Virus record (IMG/VR): IMGVR_UViG_3300044998_001094
Span: 1 to 49,531 of that record
Length of the DNA stretch: 49,531 bases
Direction: 5' to 3' (one strand)
Source: a virus
Position numbers and translations under genes: made by a program. Shown one piece after another: positions 12,956 to 20,620 of this stretch (position 1 is its first letter; every line of letters starts with the position of its first letter). The notes beneath the pieces are model-generated. The model saw only the letters and a program-made list of their open reading frames with translations. It had not been told where the DNA came from and ran no database searches.

Positions 12956-13360
12956 ATGGCCAACCCCACCTGCTCACTGACCACGCTCGTCACGAACGCA
13001 GCGCAATACAACCAGCAGTTCATCACTCCGCAAATGAAGCGGTGTCTGGCGATTTACGCCAAGGTGCTGGAACTCGAAGCCATCGGCGGCACCGATTACA
13101 CCGGCGACGGTCTGGTGGGGGCGCTGGCCAGCGATGCCGCATCGCTGTTCAACAGCGGCTTCACGCCGGACGCACTGGAGGCTGCCAACCTTGCCATTCT
13201 GTTTGCCAACGCCACCGCTGCCGGGGCCACCGTCCCGGCAGACGTGAACGACAAGCTGGCCGCCATCAACAAGCTGTTGCAGACCGACCCCAACATGCTG
13301 GCCAAGATGGACACGCTGTTGAACTGCAAGCTCGGCGTCCACAAGAACTACCCGCAGTAA
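12956..13360 (+). CDS. Hypothetical virion protein, 134 residues
   Basis: MANPTCSLTTLVTNAAQYNQ begins a mostly helical, Ala-rich protein with a NCKLGVHKNYPQ end. It lies between capsid accessory genes and a series of fibre-type genes and follows the upstream stop by 2 bp. It could be a head or adaptor component. No family is recognised. Confidence 0.7.
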   Translation: MANPTCSLTTLVTNAAQYNQQFITPQMKRCLAIYAKVLELEAIGGTDYTGDGLVGALASDAASLFNSGFTPDALEAANLAILFANATAAGATVPADVNDKLAAINKLLQTDPNMLAKMDTLLNCKLGVHKNYPQ

Positions 13361-13369
13361 AGTCAGCCC

Positions 13370-13618
13370 ATGCCCTGCGACGCCCAAGAGTTGCTCAATG
13401 CCGCCGTGGCGGGAGGGTTCGACAACCTTTCCGACCACACGCTCAAGGTGGCCATCGCCGAGATGGTCTGCCAGTCGCGTGGCGTCATCCCGTCGCAGGG
13501 CACGAACCCGACCGACCCGCCGGCCAACCCGGCCGTCGCCAGCCTCGTGCTCCAGACGGCGACCAACAAGTTGTGGGCGTGGAATCCGGTCACGGAGACA
13601 TGGTTTTCAGTCAACTGA
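13370..13618 (+). CDS. Small protein with the shared N-terminal module 1, 82 residues
   Basis: The first 34 residues (MPCDAQELLNAAVAGGFDNL, then a helix with LKVAIAEMVC) closely match the start of the tail fibre at 13842 and loosely the protein at 13622. The rest (LVLQTATNKLWAWNPVTETW) looks like a beta hairpin used in surface proteins. The repeated module suggests all three bind the same virion site. Function beyond that is unknown. Confidence 0.7.
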   Translation: MPCDAQELLNAAVAGGFDNLSDHTLKVAIAEMVCQSRGVIPSQGTNPTDPPANPAVASLVLQTATNKLWAWNPVTETWFSVN

Positions 13619-13621
13619 TAG

Positions 13622-13840
13622 ATGCCGGCGTGCGACATCAATTCGCTTCTCGCGCAGATGGCGTCGGGCGGGGTGCTTAACCTCGACGACCGGGCGACCC
13701 TGCTTGCCATCGCCGGCGCACTCTCCCAGCAGCTTGGTGGCGTCAACGCGGTGACTGCCGTGGTTGACGGGAAATCCTTCCTCAAGTTCGACGACCGCAT
13801 GTTGAATGCGGCCATCGCGGCGGCCCTCTGTCCTTCCTGA
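13622..13840 (+). CDS. Small protein with the shared N-terminal module 2, 72 residues
   Basis: The protein begins MPACDINSLLAQMASGGVLN and carries a helix (RATLLAIAGALSQQ) like the module of its neighbours. Its C-terminus (LKFDDRMLNAAIAAALC) repeats the same D-x-LxxAI pattern, so it may be two modules in tandem. It starts 3 bp after the upstream stop and ends 1 bp before the fibre gene. Confidence 0.65.
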   Translation: MPACDINSLLAQMASGGVLNLDDRATLLAIAGALSQQLGGVNAVTAVVDGKSFLKFDDRMLNAAIAAALCPS

Positions 13841-13841
13841 T

Positions 13842-15278
13842 ATGCCCTGCGATGCTCAAACCTTAATCAATGAGGCGGTCTCTCAGGGCTACGACCAGCT
13901 TGACGACCACAGCCTCAAGGCCGCCATTTTGCAGCTTATTTGCAACGGCGGCGGCGGTGGTGGCGGCGGCGTTTGGGGCAGCATCACCGGGACGCTCTCC
14001 GACCAGACCGACCTGCAAAGCGCGCTGGACGACAAGCTGGACAAGCTGCTCCCGTCGGCGAACGTCTTTGTTGGCAACGCCGGCGGCGAGGCGGCGGCGG
14101 TCCCGCTCTCCGGGGACATCGGCATCAATGATTCCGGCGTGACCTCGATTCAACCCGGGGTCATCACCAATGCGGACATCTCGGCCTCGGCCGCCATCTC
14201 CCGGGACAAAATCGCCGCCGACTTGGCCGCCCCCGGTGAACTCCTGTTCAACGACGAGACGACCGGGCGAATCACTTCCAGCCTGATGATGGCCGTGACC
14301 ACGGCCGGGCTGGGCAGGTTCTATCCGCTGGGCATGACCCTCCGCATTGCCAGCGCCTCGCCCGGCGGGACCCCGCTCAAGTTCCAAGGCGGCGCGCTCG
14401 TGACCACGCCGGAGGCCGGCGCGCTGGAGGCGCTGAACACCGGGGACGACATCTACTACACCATCGCCACCGGCCCGGCGCGCAAGAAGCTGGTCATGGC
14501 CGACCCGACCGGCGGCCTGACCTCCGGTCGCGTGCCCTACACGACGACCAACGGCCGGCTGACCGACACGTCCGTGTTCACCTACGACCCCTCTGTTGGC
14601 GGCGGCAGGCTGTCGGTGAACAGGATTCTTCTGGCGGCCGGCTCCGCAACCGCCGGAAACGCTCCGCTCAAGTTCACAACCGGAACGCTCCTCTCCACTC
14701 CAGAGGCGGGTGCGGTGGAATACTCGTCTGACGCGCTCTACCTGACAATCAACACGGGCACGGCCCGGAAGCGCGTCGTTCTGTCGGACATGGTTTCCGG
14801 TTTCAGCACCGGGAGCGTGCCGTTTGCGAACTCAACCGGAAGGTTGACCGAGTCCCCGAGGCTCTACTGGGATAACAGCAACAACTCCCTGTACGTCAAA
14901 AACACCGCCGCGCAGTATCTAAATCTGGTCGTTGGTGGCGACAGCGTGAACTCGTCGGCTTTTATTTTCGAGAACGACAACTTTCCGGGTCAGCAGTGGA
15001 CTTTTGCCATGTCCGGCGGCAACTGGCTCTCCACCGGCGAGTTTGTGCTCGACGAAGTTGGGGTTGGCGTTGCGATTATTGTCTCGCCCGGAAACCACTA
15101 CACCCTCATCGGTCAGGGCACATCAACCCCCGAGTATCAGCTTGACGTTCAAGGCGACGGAACAATCAACGCCCTCAACGGCTATTACATCTCCGGGACG
15201 CCCGGGGCCACGGACAGCGTTGTCGCCGGCTCGGTGACGCTCCACTTTGTTGGTGGACTGTTTGTTGGTTACAGCTAG
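13842..15278 (+). CDS. Tail fibre protein, 478 residues
   Basis: Residues 1-35 are the shared module (MPCDAQTLINEAVSQGYDQL). A run of eight glycines links it to WGSITGTLSDQTDLQSALDD, a motif typical of phage fibres. The shaft is beta-rich with repeated LKF..G.L..TPEAGA units (near residues 178-195 and 273-290), as expected of a trimeric fibre. It should mediate host recognition. An in-frame ATG at 13806 is rejected because the shared module begins at 13842. The glycine tract is a GGC/GGT microsatellite that could change length in frame. Confidence 0.85.
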   Translation: MPCDAQTLINEAVSQGYDQLDDHSLKAAILQLICNGGGGGGGGVWGSITGTLSDQTDLQSALDDKLDKLLPSANVFVGNAGGEAAAVPLSGDIGINDSGVTSIQPGVITNADISASAAISRDKIAADLAAPGELLFNDETTGRITSSLMMAVTTAGLGRFYPLGMTLRIASASPGGTPLKFQGGALVTTPEAGALEALNTGDDIYYTIATGPARKKLVMADPTGGLTSGRVPYTTTNGRLTDTSVFTYDPSVGGGRLSVNRILLAAGSATAGNAPLKFTTGTLLSTPEAGAVEYSSDALYLTINTGTARKRVVLSDMVSGFSTGSVPFANSTGRLTESPRLYWDNSNNSLYVKNTAAQYLNLVVGGDSVNSSAFIFENDNFPGQQWTFAMSGGNWLSTGEFVLDEVGVGVAIIVSPGNHYTLIGQGTSTPEYQLDVQGDGTINALNGYYISGTPGATDSVVAGSVTLHFVGGLFVGYS

Positions 15279-15305
15279 TCTTTTGGTCAACCTAGCGTTT
15301 GTTTT

Positions 15306-15551
15306 ATGGCTCAAATCACCATCAACATCCCGGACGCCGCCATGCCGCGCGTGATTGATGCTTGGGGCGCGGGTTACAGTTCAACGCTGCCGGACGGTTC
15401 CCCCAACCCGCAGACAAAGGCGCAGTACGCCAGAGCCAAAATCATTTCTGCGCTCAAGAACCGGGTCGTCATTTACGAGTCCGGCGAGGCGTCAAGGGTA
15501 GCCGCGAGAAGCGCCAAGCAAAAGGCGGAGTCCGAGATTGCCATCAGCTAG
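15306..15551 (+). CDS. Small conserved-type phage protein, 81 residues
   Basis: MAQITINIPDAAMPRVIDAW, then PNPQTKAQYARAKIISALKN, is a pattern I have seen in small uncharacterised proteins near phage tail genes. It has no membrane segment. The C-terminus is a charged helix. It follows the fibre gene by 27 bp and may be a chaperone or small structural protein; this is inference. Confidence 0.7.
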   Translation: MAQITINIPDAAMPRVIDAWGAGYSSTLPDGSPNPQTKAQYARAKIISALKNRVVIYESGEASRVAARSAKQKAESEIAIS

Positions 15552-15561
15552 GGTTCAAAAA

Positions 15562-15771
15562 ATGAACGCAAAAACCGAGCCGGCGAGGCTCACAATCACG
15601 GAACTCAAGGCTTTGGCCTACGACAGAATCGCGGCCATAGAGCGGCTCCGCAACGACCTGTCCACAATCAACGCCGAAATCGAAAGGCGCTACGCCGAGG
15701 AGGCCAAAAAACTGAAGGTTTCGCCGCCATCCGAAAAGGGCGAAACCACTGAAAGCGAGGATGCACAGTGA
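15562..15771 (+). CDS. Small coiled-coil protein, 69 residues
   Basis: The start at 15562 (MNAKTEPARLTITELKALAY) is preferred over an in-frame 15538 start that overlaps the upstream gene. The centre is a helical coiled coil (RIAAIERLRNDLSTINAEIE). Its stop overlaps the GTG of the next gene (GTGA), suggesting co-translation with the membrane protein that follows. Confidence 0.65.
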   Translation: MNAKTEPARLTITELKALAYDRIAAIERLRNDLSTINAEIERRYAEEAKKLKVSPPSEKGETTESEDAQ

Positions 15772-16085
15772 GGAATTTCGTTAATCAAATCTCCCTCGGA
15801 AACTGGCTGACGATTGCCACGTTGATTGGTGGTTTTTCCCTCCAGTGGGGGGCTTTCAGCGCGAAACTCGCCGCGCACGAGGCCGCCATAGACAAGCACG
15901 AAAAGGCGATTCAGACCTTGGAAGTCCGGTCGCGCGGTCTTTACACCGTCTCCGAGGCTTACCAAGAGCAGCGGGCCACGGATTCAAAGCTGGCCGAGAT
16001 AGGGCAGCGCGTGGCCCGGATTGAGGAGGGCGTGGCATCCATCCGTCAGGCCGTTTCGCGCATCGAAAACAAATCTGCTCCGTGA
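15768..16085 (+). CDS. Membrane-anchored coiled-coil protein, 105 residues
   Basis: Starting at a GTG, the N-terminal region (WLTIATLIGGFSLQWGAF) is a single membrane helix. A long coiled coil follows (KLAAHEAAIDKHEKAIQTLE onwards; RVARIEEGVASIRQ). This layout occurs in holin- and spanin-type lysis proteins and in other phage membrane proteins. Its place in a coupled run of small membrane and exported genes supports a lysis role, but no endolysin is recognised nearby. Confidence 0.65.
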   Translation: MRNFVNQISLGNWLTIATLIGGFSLQWGAFSAKLAAHEAAIDKHEKAIQTLEVRSRGLYTVSEAYQEQRATDSKLAEIGQRVARIEEGVASIRQAVSRIENKSAP

Positions 16086-16720
16086 TACGCGCCCTTCTGT
16101 TGTTTCTGGTCGCCGTTTGCCCATGCCTTGCGCAGACCAACGCTCTGCCGCAGTGGGCTGTGGACGAGTTGCTCGCCCGCATGGCGGCCTACTCGAACCA
16201 GTCCACAGCGACGCCCGTTTCCGCGCCCACCGGGGAAACATCCCCCAACACTTTTCAGCCGCCGCCGGAGTCAAGCATCACCCCCACAACCAACCGGAGC
16301 GCCAGCCCACCCATCGGCGCTGCAACTTCGGCGGCGGCGCAATGGATTAGGACCAGATACAGCCCGGACAGATGGGGCGGTGTCGTTTGGTTTGTTGAGA
16401 GCGAAACCGGCGGGGTTCTTGTTCCGGTGGACATGGCCGTTGGCTTTGCGCCCGGCATGATTGTGCCGTTGCACGGCCTGCTCCCCAAGGGATACCAAGG
16501 CCCGCTGCCGCCTTCCGGCGAAGGGCTTCCCGACCCGGCTGAAGTTGACATTCGCCCCGTGCTGGTCGCGTCCGCGCCTGCCCCATCGGTGGCTCGCGGC
16601 GTCGTGCCGACCAATCTGGTGTCCTCCATTGTGCAGTCGCGCCCAGCCATGCACCTTGTTGTCGTCAAAGCCGGGCGCTGGATTTATTCGGAGGCGCGAA
16701 TACCATCGCCCGAAGAATGA
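16082..16720 (+). CDS. Exported protein of unknown function, 212 residues
   Basis: A GTG start overlaps the previous stop. MIRALLLFLVAVCPCLAQT is a clear signal peptide with likely cleavage after CLA. A Thr/Pro/Ser-rich linker leads to a compact beta region (GGVVWFVESETGGVLVPVDM) and a second beta region near the end. I see no lysozyme, amidase or peptidase motif. The protein would act in the periplasm, perhaps in lysis. Confidence 0.65.
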   Translation: MIRALLLFLVAVCPCLAQTNALPQWAVDELLARMAAYSNQSTATPVSAPTGETSPNTFQPPPESSITPTTNRSASPPIGAATSAAAQWIRTRYSPDRWGGVVWFVESETGGVLVPVDMAVGFAPGMIVPLHGLLPKGYQGPLPPSGEGLPDPAEVDIRPVLVASAPAPSVARGVVPTNLVSSIVQSRPAMHLVVVKAGRWIYSEARIPSPEE

Positions 16721-17067
16721 GCGATGGACAGGAAGCCGCAGGAGATGATTTTGTTTCCCCGGATTACCCGCTTCGGGTGCTGGACGCCTTCCGGCGCTGG
16801 GAACTGGAAAACCTGAAGGACGAGCGCAGGGTGCTCCTGAAGCTGGTCTGCGGCAAGCCCGCCGGACACAAGCCGTTGCGACGCAAAAGCCAGACCGCCC
16901 AGCCCGTTCGGTTCCAGTTTGAGCCGCTGGAAAAGGTCATGCTTGGGCACGTGCGCGCCGTCCTCGAAAAAACACACTGGAACTTTTCCCTGACATCGAA
17001 GATTCTGGGAATAGACAACGCCACGCTTTACCGCTGGCGCAAAAAATTCAAACTCAAAAAGCCATGA
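16717..17067 (+). CDS. Fis-type HTH DNA-binding protein, 116 residues
   Basis: The C-terminal 45 residues (EKVMLGHVRAVLEKTHWNFS, then TSKILGIDNATLYRWRKKF) match the HTH_8 domain found at the end of Fis and NtrC-type activators. The N-terminal half has a charged helix (FRRWELENLKDERRVLLKLV). There is no AAA+ domain, so it is not a full NtrC activator. It is coupled to exported proteins on both sides. It may be a late regulator, or it could bind phage DNA for packaging as a small terminase. Confidence 0.75.
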   Translation: MSDGQEAAGDDFVSPDYPLRVLDAFRRWELENLKDERRVLLKLVCGKPAGHKPLRRKSQTAQPVRFQFEPLEKVMLGHVRAVLEKTHWNFSLTSKILGIDNATLYRWRKKFKLKKP

Positions 17068-17654
17068 AAACCACCATCGCCACCATCCTTGCCGCGCTCG
17101 CCATCCTGCTCGTTGGCTGCAACAGCGTTGACAGGTGGGTTCAATCCACCGGCAAGCCTGTCGCCACCAACACCATCCCCGCCGTGATTGACCCCGGCAC
17201 CGGGGCGGTCATCAAGCCCGAGGAGCAGGTCGTCTCCTACGAGCTTCCGCCCGAATATCACAAGGCGATTGAGGACATCAACGCCACGGCGAGGACCTTC
17301 GGGGTCCCCTCCGTGGAGATTATCACCGGGATGATTACCACCCTGCTGGCCGGGGTCTTTGCGTGGAGCAACAACCGGCGCGCCAAGCGAAACCAGACGG
17401 TTTCGGAGATTCTCGTGCAGAACGTGGAGACGGTGAAGAAGCTGGCGCTGCAATACGCGAAGGCGGCCCACCCCAACGACCCGGCGGCGGTGGAGAAGGT
17501 CAACGAATGGATTAACAAGGCGCTGGCCGGCGCTCAGGGCATGGCGGGCGTTGAGGAAATCGTTCGCAGCTTGGTGCTCAAGCACACCGGCAACACGCTG
17601 CTGGAAGTCGGCGTTGACCCGGCGGGAACTGCGGTCAAGCCGCCCAAGCCCTAA
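17064..17654 (+). CDS. Lipoprotein with an internal membrane helix, 196 residues
   Basis: TTIATILAALAILLVGCNS is a lipoprotein signal with lipobox LVGC. Around residues 90-108 VEIITGMITTLLAGVFAW is a membrane helix followed by basic NNRRAKRN. The C-terminal half is helical. A lipid anchor plus a second membrane segment could bridge envelope layers, as spanins do. Its stop overlaps, on the opposite strand, the stop of the portal gene. Confidence 0.7.
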   Translation: MKTTIATILAALAILLVGCNSVDRWVQSTGKPVATNTIPAVIDPGTGAVIKPEEQVVSYELPPEYHKAIEDINATARTFGVPSVEIITGMITTLLAGVFAWSNNRRAKRNQTVSEILVQNVETVKKLALQYAKAAHPNDPAAVEKVNEWINKALAGAQGMAGVEEIVRSLVLKHTGNTLLEVGVDPAGTAVKPPKP

Positions 17655-19936
17655 TCTGATTCTCCTTCACCGGCGGCGGAGGCTGCGGCTTCCGCCGCCA
17701 TTTTCTTTGCCTCAACCTCGGCGGCGGCAAGCGCCAAGCTCCGCTCAATCTCGGCGGCGGCCTCGGCGTCCAGCCGTCGCTGCTCGGCGATGAACTCGGC
17801 TTCCCTGCGGGACTGCTCGGCCTGAAACGCCTCAAGCTGCTGGCGGGCGCGCAACTTGTGCTGCTGCTCGGCAATGACGACCTTCTGTTGCGCCTGAACC
17901 TGAGCGGCTTGGGCCTTGGCCATCGCCGCCGGGTCGGCCTGTGCCTGCTGCGCCTGCTGCTTCTCCGCCAGCCGTTGCCCGAACGCCTTGATTTCGTTGT
18001 CCAGATTCCCAAGGTCATCGGCGAACTGGCGGGCCAAGTCGGCCTGATTCTGGTCTTGGGCGAGCAACTGGATTCGCTCGGCGATAAACTGGGAGGCCGT
18101 GACCATCCCGTGAAGCTCTTGGGGCGTGGGCACGCCTTCCGTGCGGGCAACCGCCGCAATTTTCCCAGCCAGCATCCCAATGAGAACCTCGCAGAGTTCC
18201 GCCGGAGGAACGTTCTCGCGCACCGGCGGAACAACACCCTGAATGAGCGAGCCGAACGCCGCCCCCGCAATTTCCTGCGCGTCGGTAATGTCCCGCTTGG
18301 CGGCCTGCGGGGCAAGGCTCTCCGCCAGCGTCGGGTTGCCAGTCACCGCCTCGGTGAAGATGTGGAGAATCTGCGCCTGAGCCGAAGGCGAATACAGCGG
18401 CCGGTGCTGCATCAGGGCTTGCGCCTGCGTGACCTCCATGACCGGGTTGCCCGAACCGACCGGGACCTCCGGCGTAATCTCCCACCGCTCGGAATTGAGC
18501 CATTCGCGGGGAACACCCTGCCGGCGACATTCGCTCTGGAACTTCTGCACATCGGGGTCCGTGGTGGAGGACAGGCAGAACCGCCGGCAAATCTCCCGGT
18601 AGGCGAAGGTCTCGTACATGAACGCAGTGGAAAGCAGACCGGACATCATCGCGTTGACCTGCGCCACCTTGGCCATCGTCTCCGTCGCCGTCTGCTCCTT
18701 GCTCGTTCCGGTGTCAATTTCCTGCGTGTAACTGGACGACGCCTCTGACATCAGTTGCCGGAGTTGCGCCATCGTGGCCCCGATAAGGTTGGAATCCACC
18801 TGATGCCGCTGCGTTTGCGGCACAATCTCCACGCCGCTGGGCACGACGCACTTGTCAAAAAGCTCAATCTTTTGCGCGCGGTCCCGGTCCACCGGGTCGT
18901 TGACCCGGAACCAGATGTTCATGGAGTCCATCACGTGCTGCACGAGCCGGCAGCGCATCAGGTTGGTCCAGAAACACGGCTCCATGAGCAGGAACCCGAG
19001 CGACCGGACGCTGTGCCACAAAAACGGGGCCTTGTTGTTCAGGTCGCCAAACTGGACGTGGAGAATCCGGTTCAGGTTGGAGGCAAACGGTTTCTCGCTC
19101 TTGTAAATCCACTCACTGCCGGCCTCGTTGATACTTTCATCCGGGACCACCGCCAGATACCACCGGGCGCGCGCCCCGTTCTGGTCGCGGTAAAAGAAGT
19201 TCCACATCGGAATGGTCGGCAGCGCGTCGGAGGAAAAGTAGCCGATGTTCTGCTTGACCAACTCCGCCGCCTTTTCCGGCTGTTCGAGCCAGTCAAAGTC
19301 CGTGACCGCAGACGTGTTTTTGTCGGCATACCTTTTGAGCAGGGCCGCCACCACCTTGCGATTCCAGCCACGGTCGCTGTTCTCGGAAAAAACCTTGGCC
19401 ACCAGTTCGCCGTAGGTGTAGCGCCGGCGCTCGGCAAACCACTCCAGATTGCGGAGGGACACCTCGGTGTCGGTCGGGACCCGCAGGTCCTCAATCGCCA
19501 CGTAACGCGGCAACCACTGGTCCGGCGTGTCCCATATCTGCGCCCCGATGCCGTGCGCCACAACGCAGGAAAACTTGGAGCGGACAACCTCGAAGTACTC
19601 CAAGCTCAACTTCATGGAGCGGTTGATTTGCTGGGTGATGATGCTGCTCCAGTGTGCTTGGTTTCTGGGGTCTGCGGTTGGCAGCGACACGCGGAAAAAC
19701 ATCCCCGGCTTGAGGAAGGCGTTGTAATACTGGCGACGGGCGTGTTGCGCCAGAACCGGAGCCTCGCCCCAGTTGCAGTTCACCTTGATGTTCCACCGCC
19801 GCGCCTCGTCCTCGCTCAACGGCGGCGCGCCGTTGAAAAGCTCATTGACCTTGACGCGGTTAAGCCCGCGAATCCGCTCCACGTCGTCGGAGGCGTGAAT
19901 CGTTTTCAGGACATCCCTCGGGGTTTTGAACGTCAT
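17651..19936 (-). CDS. Portal protein, 761 residues
   Basis: The start at 19936 follows AGAAGGAGAATGT, the clearest ribosome site among the late genes. The body (LKTIHASDDVERIRGLNRVK, QHARRQYYNAFLKPGMFFRV, SSSYTQEIDTGTSKEQTATE) fits a podovirus-type portal, and residues from about 620 on form a long Gln/Ala/Glu coiled coil, a typical portal barrel or tail extension. The ring occupies one capsid vertex and passes DNA during packaging and ejection. TerL and two small genes precede it in the same operon. Its stop codon overlaps the stop of the convergent lipoprotein gene. Confidence 0.85.
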   Translation of the reverse strand: MTFKTPRDVLKTIHASDDVERIRGLNRVKVNELFNGAPPLSEDEARRWNIKVNCNWGEAPVLAQHARRQYYNAFLKPGMFFRVSLPTADPRNQAHWSSIITQQINRSMKLSLEYFEVVRSKFSCVVAHGIGAQIWDTPDQWLPRYVAIEDLRVPTDTEVSLRNLEWFAERRRYTYGELVAKVFSENSDRGWNRKVVAALLKRYADKNTSAVTDFDWLEQPEKAAELVKQNIGYFSSDALPTIPMWNFFYRDQNGARARWYLAVVPDESINEAGSEWIYKSEKPFASNLNRILHVQFGDLNNKAPFLWHSVRSLGFLLMEPCFWTNLMRCRLVQHVMDSMNIWFRVNDPVDRDRAQKIELFDKCVVPSGVEIVPQTQRHQVDSNLIGATMAQLRQLMSEASSSYTQEIDTGTSKEQTATETMAKVAQVNAMMSGLLSTAFMYETFAYREICRRFCLSSTTDPDVQKFQSECRRQGVPREWLNSERWEITPEVPVGSGNPVMEVTQAQALMQHRPLYSPSAQAQILHIFTEAVTGNPTLAESLAPQAAKRDITDAQEIAGAAFGSLIQGVVPPVRENVPPAELCEVLIGMLAGKIAAVARTEGVPTPQELHGMVTASQFIAERIQLLAQDQNQADLARQFADDLGNLDNEIKAFGQRLAEKQQAQQAQADPAAMAKAQAAQVQAQQKVVIAEQQHKLRARQQLEAFQAEQSRREAEFIAEQRRLDAEAAAEIERSLALAAAEVEAKKMAAEAAASAAGEGESD

Positions 19937-20310
19937 ACATTCTCCTTCTTCATCCAGCAATGCTCCGGCAGTCTGGCTCTAACATCATCATTGGTGTGCG
20001 AGCGGATATGTTCTATTGGAACAAACACCTTCAGCGGGAGGCAACACCCGCAGGCCCGGCACATGGAAAGCTGGGTTTCAACGGAAACAGAAAGCCCCAT
20101 TTCGGACTTCTTGGCAAGGTGGCTTTTGATGACCTCGGCGATGGGGTTTGCCGTCACCCTCTCCCACCAGAGCGGCTCGACATTGAGCGGGCAGCCAACG
20201 CACGCCTTGGCACGCTGTTCGGCTTGGGCGTTTGAAACCGGCCGCCCGCCGCTTCCAAGCCACTCCGCAAGGATGGCCGCGCCGGCGGCCAAGTTTGAAA
20301 CCGCGCTCAT
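19933..20310 (-). CDS. Cysteine-cluster (putative metal-binding) protein, 125 residues
   Basis: ATG at 20310 overlaps the upstream stop, and its TGA overlaps the portal ATG. The sequence has CVGCPLN, then CRACGCCLPLK and a final EHCW, a set of six cysteines plus histidine that could bind zinc or an iron-sulfur cluster. It begins MSAVSNLAAGAAILAEW. A small metal-binding protein between TerL and portal may take part in packaging or head completion. Function is inferred from position only. Confidence 0.7.
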   Translation of the reverse strand: MSAVSNLAAGAAILAEWLGSGGRPVSNAQAEQRAKACVGCPLNVEPLWWERVTANPIAEVIKSHLAKKSEMGLSVSVETQLSMCRACGCCLPLKVFVPIEHIRSHTNDDVRARLPEHCWMKKENV

Positions 20311-20618
20311 ATTTCCGCGCCACAACCGCCGCACCCCCCTTTTGCGGGGACGCGAACGGACTCCCGGAAGGGTTGCTCCGTGTTGTAGCAAAAACGCACC
20401 ATGTTCCCGAGGCGCTGGCAGTTGTAGGCGTCAATATCCTCAAGACAGCTAAGATAGTCGCTGCGCTCCAGATTGTTCGCCTTGCGGAAGTCGGAGACCT
20501 TCTGGGCAAGCTCGTGAATCAGCGGCGTGGACTCAAACTTTTTCTCCACCCCATCGGTCTGGTGGTAGAGGAAGCCGCCGGGAGGAACTTTTGTGTGAGA
20601 GATTAAACGGTATGGCAT
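20307..20618 (-). CDS. Hypothetical protein of the terminase-portal operon, 103 residues
   Basis: MPYRLISHTKVPPGGFLYHQ begins a protein with a Cys/Gly-rich end (VPAKGGCGGCGAEI), which may bind metal. It follows TerL by 2 bp and overlaps the next gene by ATGA. The VPPGG-containing start is one I associate with small genes after phage terminases, but I cannot give it a name. Confidence 0.7.
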   Translation of the reverse strand: MPYRLISHTKVPPGGFLYHQTDGVEKKFESTPLIHELAQKVSDFRKANNLERSDYLSCLEDIDAYNCQRLGNMVRFCYNTEQPFRESVRVPAKGGCGGCGAEI

Positions 20619-20620
20619 GG

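Noticed and set aside
13946-13970. GGC/GGT repeat tract in the fibre gene as a phase-variation switch
   Set aside because: The unit is three bases, so length change would alter only the glycine linker and not switch expression.
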